From an uncultured Collinsella sp. (GTDB lineage Bacteria > Actinomycetota > Coriobacteriia > Coriobacteriales > Coriobacteriaceae), in NCBI GenBank assembly GCA_900545615.1, contig UQZM01000025.1, positions 1-27,223 of the forward strand: 27,223 nucleotides of DNA, given 5' to 3'. Both the position numbers and the translations under genes were made by a program. Below are positions 1 through 8,589 of the stretch, piece after piece (position 1 is the stretch's first letter; every line of letters begins with the position of its first letter). The notes under the pieces are model-generated. The model was not told the origin of the DNA. It was given only the letters and a program-made list of their open reading frames with translations, and searched no databases.

Positions 1-836
1 TGGCCGTTCGTCCCCTGAAGGACGGCGTCATCGCCGACTTCGATGTTACCGAGGCCATGCTTCGCTACTTTATCGACAAGGCTTCCGAGAAGCGCTATCC
101 GTGGACCCCGCGTCCGCGCGTTGTCGTTTGCGTTCCCTCCGGCGTCACGTCGGTCGAGAAGCGTGCCGTCTTTGAGGCTACGATCCAGGCCGGCGCTCGC
201 CAGGCCTACCTGATCGAGGAGCCCATGGCTGCTGCTATCGGCGCCGACCTGCCTGTCGAGGAGCCCACCGGCTCCATGGTCATCGACATCGGTGGCGGTA
301 CCACCGAGGTTGCCGTTATCGCTATGGGCGGCATCGTCGTCTCGCAGTCCATCCGTATTGCCGGCGACGAGTTCGATCAGGCCATCCTCACGCACGTTCG
401 CGATGCCTACAACCTTGCCATCGGCGAGCGTACGGCAGAGGACATCAAGATCAAGGTCGGTTCCGCCGTGCCGCTCAAGGACGAGCTCGACGTCGAGGTC
501 AACGGCCGCGACGTGATCACCGGTCTGCCCAAGACCGTGCGCATCGAGAGCGAGGAGATTCGTCGCGCGCTCAACAAGCCGCTCGACGAGATGGCCAAGG
601 CCGTCAAGGACGCACTCGACGCTACGCCTCCCGATCTTGCCTCGGACCTTATGTACTACGGCATTTTGCTGACTGGTGGCGGCGCGCTGCTGCGCGGTCT
701 CGACGTGCGCCTGCGCGATGAGACCGGTGTTTCGGTCAACGTCAGCCCCACGGCGCTCGATAACGTCGTTAACGGCTGTGCCCGCGTGCTCGAGGCCAAT
801 GCGTTTGATGGCGGCTTCGTCCAGACCAATGCTTAA
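1..836 (+). CDS. mreB: Rod shape-determining protein MreB (5' truncated by window edge)
   Basis: MreB is the bacterial actin homologue. It polymerises on the inner face of the membrane and organises the elongation machinery. The reading frame is open from position 3, so the gene starts outside the window; about 277 codons remain of a protein usually near 340-350. Visible actin-fold signatures are the VVVCVPSGVTSVEKRAV segment, the EEPMAAAIGA segment, the phosphate-2 loop IDIGGGTTEVAVIA and the adenosine-motif region LLTGGGALLRGLD near the C-terminus. The stop is TAA at 834-836, and mreC follows after 21 bases. The order mreB-mreC-mreD-PBP2-rodA is the classical elongasome operon, which supports the call. 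Ftsa- or DnaK-like ATPases share the fold but not this context. Confidence 0.96.
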   Translation, partial: AVRPLKDGVIADFDVTEAMLRYFIDKASEKRYPWTPRPRVVVCVPSGVTSVEKRAVFEATIQAGARQAYLIEEPMAAAIGADLPVEEPTGSMVIDIGGGTTEVAVIAMGGIVVSQSIRIAGDEFDQAILTHVRDAYNLAIGERTAEDIKIKVGSAVPLKDELDVEVNGRDVITGLPKTVRIESEEIRRALNKPLDEMAKAVKDALDATPPDLASDLMYYGILLTGGGALLRGLDVRLRDETGVSVNVSPTALDNVVNGCARVLEANAFDGGFVQTNA

Positions 837-857
837 TTTCCAAAAGGTGGATTCCAT

Positions 858-1856
858 TTGGCACGATCTTCGGGTTTCTCCACAAATCTGAATACCAAGC
901 GACAATCAACGGGTATGCGCCCGTTGATTGTTTTCAGCCTGATTTCGGTGTTGCTGCTCACGTTTTACATCCGCGAGGGCGAGGCAGGGCCGATTCATGC
1001 CGTGCGTTCGGGCGTAACGACGATTACCTCTCCGGTGCGCTTTGTGGGCTCGGCTGTGGCGGCTCCCTTCAATGCGATTGGCAACGTGTTCTCTAACCTA
1101 ACGGCGTCGCAGGATACGCTCGACGAGCTCAAGAAGCAAAATGAGGAGCTGACCTCTAAGGTCGCCGAGCTTTCTGAGGCTCAAAAGACTGCCGAGCGCC
1201 TGGAGGGCCTGGTCGGGCTGCAATCGACCTACAACCTCAAATCGACCGCAGCTCGTATCGTTGGTGCCTCCGGCGATGCCTGGACCTCGACCGTTACCGT
1301 CGACAAGGGCTCAGCCGACGGCCTTACCATCAACATGCCCGTGACGAGTTCTGCCGGTGTTATCGGCCAGATTATCGAGGTATCGGCCAAGACCTCTACC
1401 GTGCGCCTGATTGGCGACGAGAACTCGGGCGTGTCCGCCATGGTGCAGGACACGCGCGCCCAGGGTATGCTGCAGGGTCAGGCTGACGGCACGCTGCGTC
1501 TTGAGTACGTGAGCGTCGACTCCGATGTTAAGGTTGGCGATATCATCGTGACCTCTGGCATCGGTGGCGTGTTCCCCAAGGGCCTTCCGCTTGGCACCGT
1601 CTCGTCGGTTGAGAAATCGGCAAACGACGTGTACTACACCATTGTGGTGCGCGCTCAGACCACGGCCGAGAACAACGAGGAAGTGCTGGTCATCACCTCG
1701 CTGACCGACGAACAGTCGGCCTCGGATGAGGACGTGAGCACGGCCAACAGCACGCCGCAGGGAACGTCGCGCGATGCTGCGACCAAGACGAAGGACGAGA
1801 GCTCGGATGACAGTTCCGACACGTCCGAGACGACCGATTCTGGCTCGAGCGAATAG
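858..1856 (+). CDS. mreC: Rod shape-determining protein MreC
   Basis: MreC is a bitopic membrane protein that links cytoplasmic MreB to the periplasmic or wall-side PBP2/RodA complex. This copy has 332 residues: a short cytoplasmic start, one membrane segment at about residues 21-38 (rich in I, V, L and F), a coiled coil at about 80-120 (DELKKQNEELTSKVAELSEA), and then the beta-barrel core. The core carries the typical ITSGIGGVFPKGLPLGTV-like segment, here TSGIGGVFPKGLPLGTV. The tail, from about residue 285, is low-complexity Ser/Thr/Asp/Glu and probably disordered. The start is TTG at 858, chosen because AAAGGTGG lies 7 bases upstream and no better ATG fits. mreD follows after 11 bases. Confidence 0.95.
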   Translation: MARSSGFSTNLNTKRQSTGMRPLIVFSLISVLLLTFYIREGEAGPIHAVRSGVTTITSPVRFVGSAVAAPFNAIGNVFSNLTASQDTLDELKKQNEELTSKVAELSEAQKTAERLEGLVGLQSTYNLKSTAARIVGASGDAWTSTVTVDKGSADGLTINMPVTSSAGVIGQIIEVSAKTSTVRLIGDENSGVSAMVQDTRAQGMLQGQADGTLRLEYVSVDSDVKVGDIIVTSGIGGVFPKGLPLGTVSSVEKSANDVYYTIVVRAQTTAENNEEVLVITSLTDEQSASDEDVSTANSTPQGTSRDAATKTKDESSDDSSDTSETTDSGSSE

Positions 1857-1867
1857 GGGGCATGTCC

Positions 1868-2434
1868 ATGGATCTACACGAGCAGGGGATGAGCTCCCGC
1901 ACGTTTGTAATCGCCGCCATTGTGTGTGTGCTGCTGCAGGCAGGCCTGGCACCGCAGATCTCCATTGCGGGAGGTCGCGTCAACTTCATGATCATCCTGG
2001 TGTGCCTAAGCGTGTTCTCGGGCGACCCGACCCGTGCCGTCGTGTGCGGTTTTTGCAGCGGCTTGTTTTATGACCTGTCCGCTGCCGTGCCGGTGGGCGT
2101 TATGTCGCTCCTGCTGACCGTGGGTTCTTTTGCCCTGGTGCACAGCGCCGTCGGTCAGACGGGCGGTACCCCGAGTGCGCGCGGCGTCACCGTGGGCGCC
2201 TTTGCGCTCGTCATTAATGTGATCTACAGCATCATCTTGCTGTTTATGGGTTTGGAGACGAGCTTTGTCGTGGCGATCTTCGGCCATGCGCTGCCGTCCT
2301 CGATCCTGACGGGTCTGGTTGCCATTCCGTTTTTGATGTCCGGCGTCGTGCCGCAGTCCGGCTATGGATTCTCCGCACGTGGCGGACGCCAGACGGGTAT
2401 GCGCTTTAAGCCCAAGACCCGCAAGCTCAAATAA
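1868..2434 (+). CDS. mreD: Rod shape-determining protein MreD
   Basis: MreD is the small polytopic membrane partner of MreC in the elongation complex. The product is about 188 residues and almost entirely hydrophobic. Around five membrane segments can be read, with the family-like stretch GRVNFMIILVCLSVFSGDPTRAVVCGFCSGLFYDLSAA compressed in the first third; the pattern of small residues followed by GFxxGLFYD is typical of MreD. I prefer ATG 1868 because the GGGGG ribosome-binding tract at 1856-1860 is then 7 bases away. The in-frame ATG at 1862 is only one base from it. The C-terminus is basic (KPKTRKLK). mrdA begins 13 bases after the stop, behind GGGAGG. Confidence 0.92.
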   Translation: MDLHEQGMSSRTFVIAAIVCVLLQAGLAPQISIAGGRVNFMIILVCLSVFSGDPTRAVVCGFCSGLFYDLSAAVPVGVMSLLLTVGSFALVHSAVGQTGGTPSARGVTVGAFALVINVIYSIILLFMGLETSFVVAIFGHALPSSILTGLVAIPFLMSGVVPQSGYGFSARGGRQTGMRFKPKTRKLK

Positions 2435-2447
2435 GGGAGGCCCGTAG

Positions 2448-4517
2448 ATGTCTTCCCAGATGACGGTTATTATCGCCGGTATCGTGCTGGTTGTGGCCAT
2501 CGTGGTCGCGCTGGTCATCATGCGTCGAGGCGATTCCCGTTTTACCTACGATACACAGCATGGAACGGCCCCGCGCGCCACCGAGGGCGAGGGCAATACC
2601 GCGGCGACCGCCTTTAAGGGCCGCTTTTCCATCCTCACCACGGGTGTGGGCGCGATGTTTGCGGCACTTGCCGTCAAGCTGTGGGGCATGCAGATGGTCT
2701 CGTCGGACTATTACGAGAAGCAGGCCAATAGTAATCAGACTCGCACCGTTACCACACCCGCTGTGCGCGGCCGCATCCTCGACCGCAATGGCGTGGCGCT
2801 TGTCCAGAACCGTCCCTCACTTGCTGTCGTGGCCTACCGCGACCTTGCCGAGGATGAGGTTCTGGTTCGCCATCTTGCCAACGTGCTTGGAATGCCTTAT
2901 GTGGCGGTCCTTCGCAATATTCAGGACAATACAGAGGGCGCTCAGAGCCTGCATACCATCGCGACGGACGTCCGTCGCTCCACGGTTGCCTATATCAAGG
3001 AACACGCCGGCGAGTTCCCGGGCGTCAAGATTGCCGAGCGTACCGAGCGCCAGTATCCATACGGCGAGACGGCATGCCATATCTTGGGCTATACCGGCAC
3101 CATTACCTCCGAGCAGCTCGAGGCCCAGAATAAGAAAACCTCTGGCGATGATGATGCTTCTGCTGGCAAGATTACGTACCAGTCGGGCGATATCGTGGGC
3201 CAGGCGGGCGTTGAGAGCTACTACGAAAACCTGCTGCAGGGTATTCGTGGCGAGCAGACCGTCAAGGTCGATGCCTCGGGCAATGTGACCGGTCAGGCCG
3301 GCGCCGTGCCCGCGAAGGCCGGCTCCGACATTAAGCTCACGCTCGACCTTAAGATCCAACAGGCCTGTGAGACGGCGCTGGCGAGCGCTATCGAGCTTGC
3401 CAAGACCACTGGCTACAGCAATGCCGGCAACGGCGCTGTGGTGTGTCTCGATCCCAACAATGGCGAGATCCTGGGCATGGCGAGCCAGCCCAAGTTCGAT
3501 CCGTCCGTCTTTATCGGCGGCGTCTCAAATGACGTGTGGACCGAGCTCAATGATGACAAGGGTTCGCACCCGCTGCTCAACCGCGCCATTAGCGGACAGT
3601 ACATGTCGGCCTCGACCATCAAGCCGCTCTCGGCACTGGCCGGTCTTGAGTTTGGAACCTACACTTCAACGCAGACAACCAACTGCACGGGTTATTGGAC
3701 GGGTCTGGGCAAGGCTTGGGGCAAGCGCTGCTGGCTGACGTCTGGCCACGGCACCATGACGCTGCAGTCGGGTATCGCCAACTCGTGCGACCCCGTCTTC
3801 TACGACATGGGTAAGGCGTTCTTTTATGACGAGCAACATCCCGAGGGCCTGCAGGAGGTCTTTCGTCGCTGGGGCCTAGGCAAGACCTGCGGTATCGATC
3901 TGCCGAGTGAGGGCGCGGGTCGTATTCCCGATGCCGAGTGGAAAGAGTCATACTTCACCGACGCCTCTGCCGAGGACCGCAAGTGGAATGCCGGCGATAT
4001 GACCAACATTGCTATCGGCCAGGGCGACATCCTGGTGACGCCCCTGCAGATGGCGTGCGCCTATATGGGTCTTGCCAACGGCGGCAAACAGTACGTGCCT
4101 CACGTATTTTTGTCTGCCGTGTCGCGCGATGGCGACGGCGATGCCTATAAGTACAACGGCAAGGGCAAGAAGAAGCGCCTGGAGGCCAAGATCAACAGCG
4201 ATTCGGATTTGGCTCTTGTTCGCAACGGCATGCACGACGTGATTTACACGGCATCGACGTCCCTGGCGGCGCACTTTGGCACCCTGACGCCGCAGGTATA
4301 CGGCAAGTCGGGCACGGGCGAGAAAAGTGGCGAGGACGAATACGCGTGGTTCTGCGCCTATGCACCGGCCGATGATCCCAAGTATGTCATCGCTACCGTC
4401 CTGGAGCAGGGCGGCGGTGGCTCAGATACCGCGATGCATGTCGTGCGCGACGTGCTCGGCGTGATTTATGACGAGCCCGATACCTCTTCGGCCTCGGGCG
4501 ATTCTTCGGTTCGATAG
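2448..4517 (+). CDS. mrdA: Penicillin-binding protein 2 (class B peptidoglycan transpeptidase)
   Basis: This is the D,D-transpeptidase that cross-links new peptidoglycan during elongation, working with RodA. It has 689 residues: a short N-terminal region with a first hydrophobic segment at about residues 5-24 and a second one at about 58-78 before the extracytoplasmic part; a PBP dimerisation domain (TPAVRGRILDRNGVAL, about residues 103-118); and a C-terminal transpeptidase domain. The catalytic serine lies in STIK with Ser389. The second motif appears as SCD in IANSCDPVF, which is normal for PBP2-type enzymes. The third is KSGTG with Lys620. An acidic, polar insertion (GDDDASAGK) lies in the linker. 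The tail is Ser/Asp-rich. rodA follows after 9 bases. Confidence 0.95.
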   Translation: MSSQMTVIIAGIVLVVAIVVALVIMRRGDSRFTYDTQHGTAPRATEGEGNTAATAFKGRFSILTTGVGAMFAALAVKLWGMQMVSSDYYEKQANSNQTRTVTTPAVRGRILDRNGVALVQNRPSLAVVAYRDLAEDEVLVRHLANVLGMPYVAVLRNIQDNTEGAQSLHTIATDVRRSTVAYIKEHAGEFPGVKIAERTERQYPYGETACHILGYTGTITSEQLEAQNKKTSGDDDASAGKITYQSGDIVGQAGVESYYENLLQGIRGEQTVKVDASGNVTGQAGAVPAKAGSDIKLTLDLKIQQACETALASAIELAKTTGYSNAGNGAVVCLDPNNGEILGMASQPKFDPSVFIGGVSNDVWTELNDDKGSHPLLNRAISGQYMSASTIKPLSALAGLEFGTYTSTQTTNCTGYWTGLGKAWGKRCWLTSGHGTMTLQSGIANSCDPVFYDMGKAFFYDEQHPEGLQEVFRRWGLGKTCGIDLPSEGAGRIPDAEWKESYFTDASAEDRKWNAGDMTNIAIGQGDILVTPLQMACAYMGLANGGKQYVPHVFLSAVSRDGDGDAYKYNGKGKKKRLEAKINSDSDLALVRNGMHDVIYTASTSLAAHFGTLTPQVYGKSGTGEKSGEDEYAWFCAYAPADDPKYVIATVLEQGGGGSDTAMHVVRDVLGVIYDEPDTSSASGDSSVR

Positions 4518-4526
4518 GAGGTTGCG

Positions 4527-5753
4527 ATGGATTTTTCTCCGGCGGATCTGTTCCGTTCAACCAAGACCGGGTCTCGCAGCAGCCTGGACCGCGTCAACAA
4601 GCAACTTTCGGCCTCGCGCGGCACGTTTCGCCAAAAGGTGCATATCGGTGTGCTCGTGGCTACTGTGGCGCTCGTCGCCTACGGTGCCATCATTATCTGG
4701 TCGGCTTCGCAGTTTAAGGCCGATGCTTCGTTCTCGCGCCATTTGCTGGGAATTGGCATCGGCACGGTGCTGGCGGTGCTGGTCTGGCGCTCCGACCTGC
4801 GCGGTATTTCCAATTTCTCGACGGCGTTGCTCGTCATCGACCTGATCGTGATCTTCTCGCCCAAGATTCCGGGTCTGTCCTATACGGGCGGTCTGGGCAT
4901 GACGGGCTGGATCAAGATTCCCGGTATCGGCTTGACGTTCCAGCCGGTTGAGCTTGCCAAGCTCATCACCATCTTCTTTATTGCTACGCTTGGCTCGCAG
5001 TATAACGGTCGCATCGATACCGTTCGCGACTACGTCAAGCTCTGCGGCATGCTGTCCATTCCGTTTTTGGCCGTCGTTGCCATGGGTGACCTGGGCTCGG
5101 GCCTGGTCGTGCTGGTTTCGGGCGCCATCGTCATCTGCATGAGCGGTGCACGCCGCGAATGGGTGCTGTCGACCCTGGCCCTGCTCGTGGGCCTGGTGGC
5201 CCTCGTCCTGGCGCTTGATTCGGTCTTTGATTCGTTGCTCGGCCACGATGTGCTCATCAAGCAGTATCAGATGAACCGTCTGACGGTCTTTATCGACCCC
5301 GATAATGCCGATTCGGACGATGCCTACAACCTGCAGCAGTCGCTTATCGCCGTTGGCTCGGGCGGCTTCTTTGGTAAGGGCCTGGGGCATGCGACGCAGT
5401 CGGCCGGCGGCTTTCTGCCTGAGTTCCACACCGACTTCGTCTTCGCCTTCCTGTCCGAGACCTTTGGCTTTTGCGGTTCCTTTTTGCTCCTGTGCCTCTA
5501 CGTGCTGCTGATCTTTTCGACGATTCGCGTCGCCTTTAAGTGCGAGTCGCTGTTTTTGCGTCTTTCGTGTGTGGGCATCGTCGGCATGTGGGCGTTCCAG
5601 ACCTTCGAAAACATCGGCATGTGCATCGGCATGATGCCGATTACCGGTATTCCGCTACCGTTTATTAGCTTCGGTTCGTCTTCGATGATGATTCAGCTGC
5701 TGACGGTGGGTATCGTACAATCCATATGGCGGCATCGTTCGGGCGCCGCGTAA
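4527..5753 (+). CDS. rodA: SEDS peptidoglycan glycosyltransferase RodA
   Basis: RodA polymerises glycan strands from lipid II and is the partner of class B PBP2. The 408-residue product has about ten membrane segments. It contains family signatures such as GWIKIPGIGLTFQPVELAKL (residues about 128-148), the YNLQQSLIAVGSGGFFGKGLG loop, and the PEFHTDFVFAFLSETFG motif including the essential Asp-rich loop. The C-terminal ITGIPLPFISFGSSSMM segment is diagnostic of the RodA/FtsW/SpoVE family. It is assigned RodA rather than FtsW because it directly follows PBP2 and mreBCD. The N-terminus carries about 35 cytoplasmic residues before the first membrane segment. The start ATG at 4527 follows TAGGAGG. 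Confidence 0.95.
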   Translation: MDFSPADLFRSTKTGSRSSLDRVNKQLSASRGTFRQKVHIGVLVATVALVAYGAIIIWSASQFKADASFSRHLLGIGIGTVLAVLVWRSDLRGISNFSTALLVIDLIVIFSPKIPGLSYTGGLGMTGWIKIPGIGLTFQPVELAKLITIFFIATLGSQYNGRIDTVRDYVKLCGMLSIPFLAVVAMGDLGSGLVVLVSGAIVICMSGARREWVLSTLALLVGLVALVLALDSVFDSLLGHDVLIKQYQMNRLTVFIDPDNADSDDAYNLQQSLIAVGSGGFFGKGLGHATQSAGGFLPEFHTDFVFAFLSETFGFCGSFLLLCLYVLLIFSTIRVAFKCESLFLRLSCVGIVGMWAFQTFENIGMCIGMMPITGIPLPFISFGSSSMMIQLLTVGIVQSIWRHRSGAA

Positions 5754-5771
5754 CCGCTGGAGGGGTTTGCT

Positions 5772-6701
5772 ATGAAAATTCCCGTAGATAAGTTGACCCG
5801 CGCTTTTAAGATGGGCGCGTCCGTTAAGAAGGATTCCGATACGCCGGTGCGCGTCTCGGTCTATCTGGATTCGTCCGCCTCGCGCTTTCTTGCCGAGACG
5901 GTGCGTGACGCCTTTGTGCCGCAGACGACCTCGGGTATTGTGCGCGTCGAGCGTCTGGGGGAGGAGCGAATTGCTCCAAAGACCGATACCGATGTGGTGC
6001 TGGTGCTCTCGTGTGGTTCCGACCGCTTGGAGAGTGCCGTGCAGGAGCTCGTGATCGCCGGCGCGCCCGTGTGCGTGCTTGCCGAGTCTGCTGTGGAGGT
6101 GCCGTTTATCGAGGAGTCCACGCCCATGCTCGGCGTGGTAGCGGCAACCGATAAGACGTATCTGCTCGAGACGCTTGCCCGCTGGATTCTCGATCGCACC
6201 GACAAGGAAACGGCTTTTGCGGCGAACTTTGCCTTCATGCGCATCGCGGCGGCCAATCGTATCATCACCTCGTGCGCGCTCACCAATATGGCGACCGGTG
6301 CGCTGGTGTTTTTGCCGGGCGCCGATTATCCCGTTATGGCGCTGGCGCAGGTGGGCATGCTCTTTGAGCTCGCTGCCGTCTTTGGACGCGGTATTAAGCC
6401 CGAGCGCGGCTACGAGGTCGCGGGCGTGCTTGCCGGCGGTCTTGTGATCCGCGCGGTCACCCGCGCGCTCGTCAAGCAGACGCCGCATATTGGGTTTGCC
6501 GTCAAGGCGCTCACTGCTGCCGCGGGCACCTATGGCATGGGCCGTGCGCTCGTTTCGCTCTACGAGCGCGATGTCGACTACAGCCTTGCCAACGAGGTGG
6601 TCACTGCCACGTTCTCCCGCGTTCGCGATCTGGTGACCACGGTCGCGGGCGCTACCCGTCCTATGGCGTCCTATCAGGACGCATCAGATCTCGCTGCTTA
6701 G
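5772..6701 (+). CDS. Conserved hypothetical protein, DUF697/YcjF-like membrane segment
   Basis: I do not recognise a specific name. The 309-residue product starts at ATG 5772 behind GGAGGGG. The N-terminal half (about 25-130) resembles a Rossmann-type or nucleotide-sensor fold: alternating hydrophobic strands such as RVSVYLDS, TDVVLVLSCGS and APVCVLAES. No P-loop is visible. The C-terminal half (about 155-260) has helical hydrophobic segments with the sequence ITSCALTNMATGALVFLPGA followed by MLFELAAVFGR. This resembles the DUF697 region of YcjF-like proteins. It lies 18 bases after rodA and 10 bases before the radical SAM gene, so it is probably co-transcribed with the elongation operon. A role in envelope homeostasis is only a guess from position. 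Confidence 0.7.
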   Translation: MKIPVDKLTRAFKMGASVKKDSDTPVRVSVYLDSSASRFLAETVRDAFVPQTTSGIVRVERLGEERIAPKTDTDVVLVLSCGSDRLESAVQELVIAGAPVCVLAESAVEVPFIEESTPMLGVVAATDKTYLLETLARWILDRTDKETAFAANFAFMRIAAANRIITSCALTNMATGALVFLPGADYPVMALAQVGMLFELAAVFGRGIKPERGYEVAGVLAGGLVIRAVTRALVKQTPHIGFAVKALTAAAGTYGMGRALVSLYERDVDYSLANEVVTATFSRVRDLVTTVAGATRPMASYQDASDLAA

Positions 6702-6711
6702 GGGTTTTCCG

Positions 6712-8589
6712 TTGCGCGTTGCATACCAAGATTGTTTTCATTTAATTGAGCCGTTGCTCGCCAAGGTCGAGAAGCCGAGTCGCTATATCGATCACGAGTG
6801 GGGCACGCTTTCCAAAGCCGATGCCGACTACCGTTGCTGCCTGATCTACCCGGATGTGTACGAGGTTGGTCTGCCCAACCAGGGCATCGCCATCCTCTAC
6901 AACATCCTTAACCAGGCCGAGGGCATCTCCTGTGAGCGTGGCTATGTGCCGTGGCCCGATATGGGTGACGCCATGCGCGAGGCGGGTATTCCGCTGCTGT
7001 CGCTCGAGGGTGCAGCGCCGGTCGCTTCGTTTGATATCGTCGGTCTGCATGTGCCGCACGAGATGGCGGTGACGAACTTCCTCGAGGCACTCGACCTCGC
7101 TGGCATTCCGCTGTTAGCGGCCGACCGAGGCGAAGACGACCCCATCATCATCGCCGGCGGCCCCTCGGTGTACAACCCCGAGCCGTACGCGGCCTTCTTC
7201 GATGTCATCCTCATCGGTGAGGGCGAGGAATCGCTGCTCGAGACCTGTCAGCTGCATCGCCGCCTGCGTGACGAAGGAGTCCCGCGCGCGCAGATTGTTG
7301 AGCAGCTTGCATCCATTGGTGGCAACTACGTGCCGTCGCTCTATGAGGTTCGTCACGACGAGCCCTGCTCGCCGCATGGCTACACCGTGCCGCGTGAGGG
7401 CAAGGATGCGCCGACCGTGGTCTACAAGCGCGTCGTCGAGGATTTCGGCGCCACGAATCCGCTGTCGCAGTCGTGCGTGCCCTATGCGCAGCTGGTCCAC
7501 GACCGCCTGTCTATCGAGATCCTGCGCGGCTGCGCCCGCGGCTGTCGTTTTTGCCAGGCTGGCATGACGTATCGCCCGGTGCGCGAGCGCTCGGCCGACC
7601 AGATTGTCTCGTCGGTGATTCAGGGTCTGGAAAAGACTGGCTATGACGAGGTGTCGCTGACCTCGCTCTCCACGACCGACCACTCCTGCATTCGCGACGT
7701 GCTCGGCAGGCTCAACCGTCGCCTGGAGGATACGGGTATTCGCGTGTCTATTCCGTCGCAGCGCCTGGATTCGTTTGGCGTGGATATGGCCGAGTCGGTC
7801 GCCGGCGAAAAGAAGGGCGGACTGACGTTCGCGCCCGAGGCCGGCAGCCAGCGCATGCGCGACATCATTAACAAGAACGTGACCGAGGAGGACCTGGACC
7901 GTGCGGCCAAGGCGGCCTTCGAGGCCGGCTGGAACCGCATGAAGCTCTACTTTATGATGGGCCTTCCCGGCGAGCGCGACGAGGACATCGTGGCCATCGC
8001 CAATCTGGCCGATCACGTGCTGGAGCTCGGTCGTTCCGTGGTGCCCAAGGCTCGTCGCGGCTCGATCTCGGTGTCCATCTCGGTTTCGGTCTTTATCCCC
8101 AAGGCCGCCACGCCGTTCCAGTGGTGCCCGCAGCTCGACTACGACGACGTCAAGCGTCGCCAGAAGCTGCTTATCACGAGCGTTCGCAACCGTGCCGTCC
8201 GCGTGCATTACCACGATGCCGAGACTTCGCTCATCGAGGCCGCGCTGTCCCGCGCCGGTCGCGACATGACGCCCGTCATCATCGATGCTTGGCGCTCGGG
8301 CTCTCGCTTTGACGCCTGGGTAGAGCATTTCTCGCTCGATAACTGGAAGGAGGCTGCTGCCAAAAACGGCATCGACCTCAATGAGCTCGTGCACCTGCCC
8401 TACGAGTTGGACTGGCGCCTGCCGTGGGAGCATGTGAGCCCCGGCTGCACGCGCGGTTTCCTCGAGCGCGAGTACCGTCGCTCGCTCGAGGGCGTCACGA
8501 CTCCCGACTGCACCCGTACGTCGTGCACCGGCTGCGGGATCTGCCCCACGCTCCACGCCAAGAATGTATTGATGGGTGATCGCGCATGA
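6712..8589 (+). CDS. TIGR03960-family radical SAM protein
   Basis: The 625-residue product is a B12-binding-like/radical SAM protein of the family annotated TIGR03960. The N-terminal region (about 40-190) resembles a cobalamin-binding-type fold (CCLIYPDVYEVGLPNQGI). The radical SAM core begins with CX3CX2C: Cys274, Cys278 and Cys281 in RGCARGCRFCQAG, which would bind the 4Fe-4S cluster. A second cysteine group near the C-terminus (CTRTSCTGCGICP) suggests another metal site. The substrate is unknown. The start is TTG 6712 with AGGGG upstream. Its stop overlaps the start of the next gene as ATGA, so the two are translationally coupled. This pair is often found beside rplU/rpmA in Gram-positive and other bacteria; a role in ribosome or tRNA modification is plausible but unproven. 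Confidence 0.9.
   Translation: MRVAYQDCFHLIEPLLAKVEKPSRYIDHEWGTLSKADADYRCCLIYPDVYEVGLPNQGIAILYNILNQAEGISCERGYVPWPDMGDAMREAGIPLLSLEGAAPVASFDIVGLHVPHEMAVTNFLEALDLAGIPLLAADRGEDDPIIIAGGPSVYNPEPYAAFFDVILIGEGEESLLETCQLHRRLRDEGVPRAQIVEQLASIGGNYVPSLYEVRHDEPCSPHGYTVPREGKDAPTVVYKRVVEDFGATNPLSQSCVPYAQLVHDRLSIEILRGCARGCRFCQAGMTYRPVRERSADQIVSSVIQGLEKTGYDEVSLTSLSTTDHSCIRDVLGRLNRRLEDTGIRVSIPSQRLDSFGVDMAESVAGEKKGGLTFAPEAGSQRMRDIINKNVTEEDLDRAAKAAFEAGWNRMKLYFMMGLPGERDEDIVAIANLADHVLELGRSVVPKARRGSISVSISVSVFIPKAATPFQWCPQLDYDDVKRRQKLLITSVRNRAVRVHYHDAETSLIEAALSRAGRDMTPVIIDAWRSGSRFDAWVEHFSLDNWKEAAAKNGIDLNELVHLPYELDWRLPWEHVSPGCTRGFLEREYRRSLEGVTTPDCTRTSCTGCGICPTLHAKNVLMGDRA

Noticed and set aside
7114..8556. A 480-codon open frame on the - strand opposite the TIGR03960 gene
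   Set aside because: Shadow of a recognisable radical SAM gene; no protein motif or ribosome-binding site.
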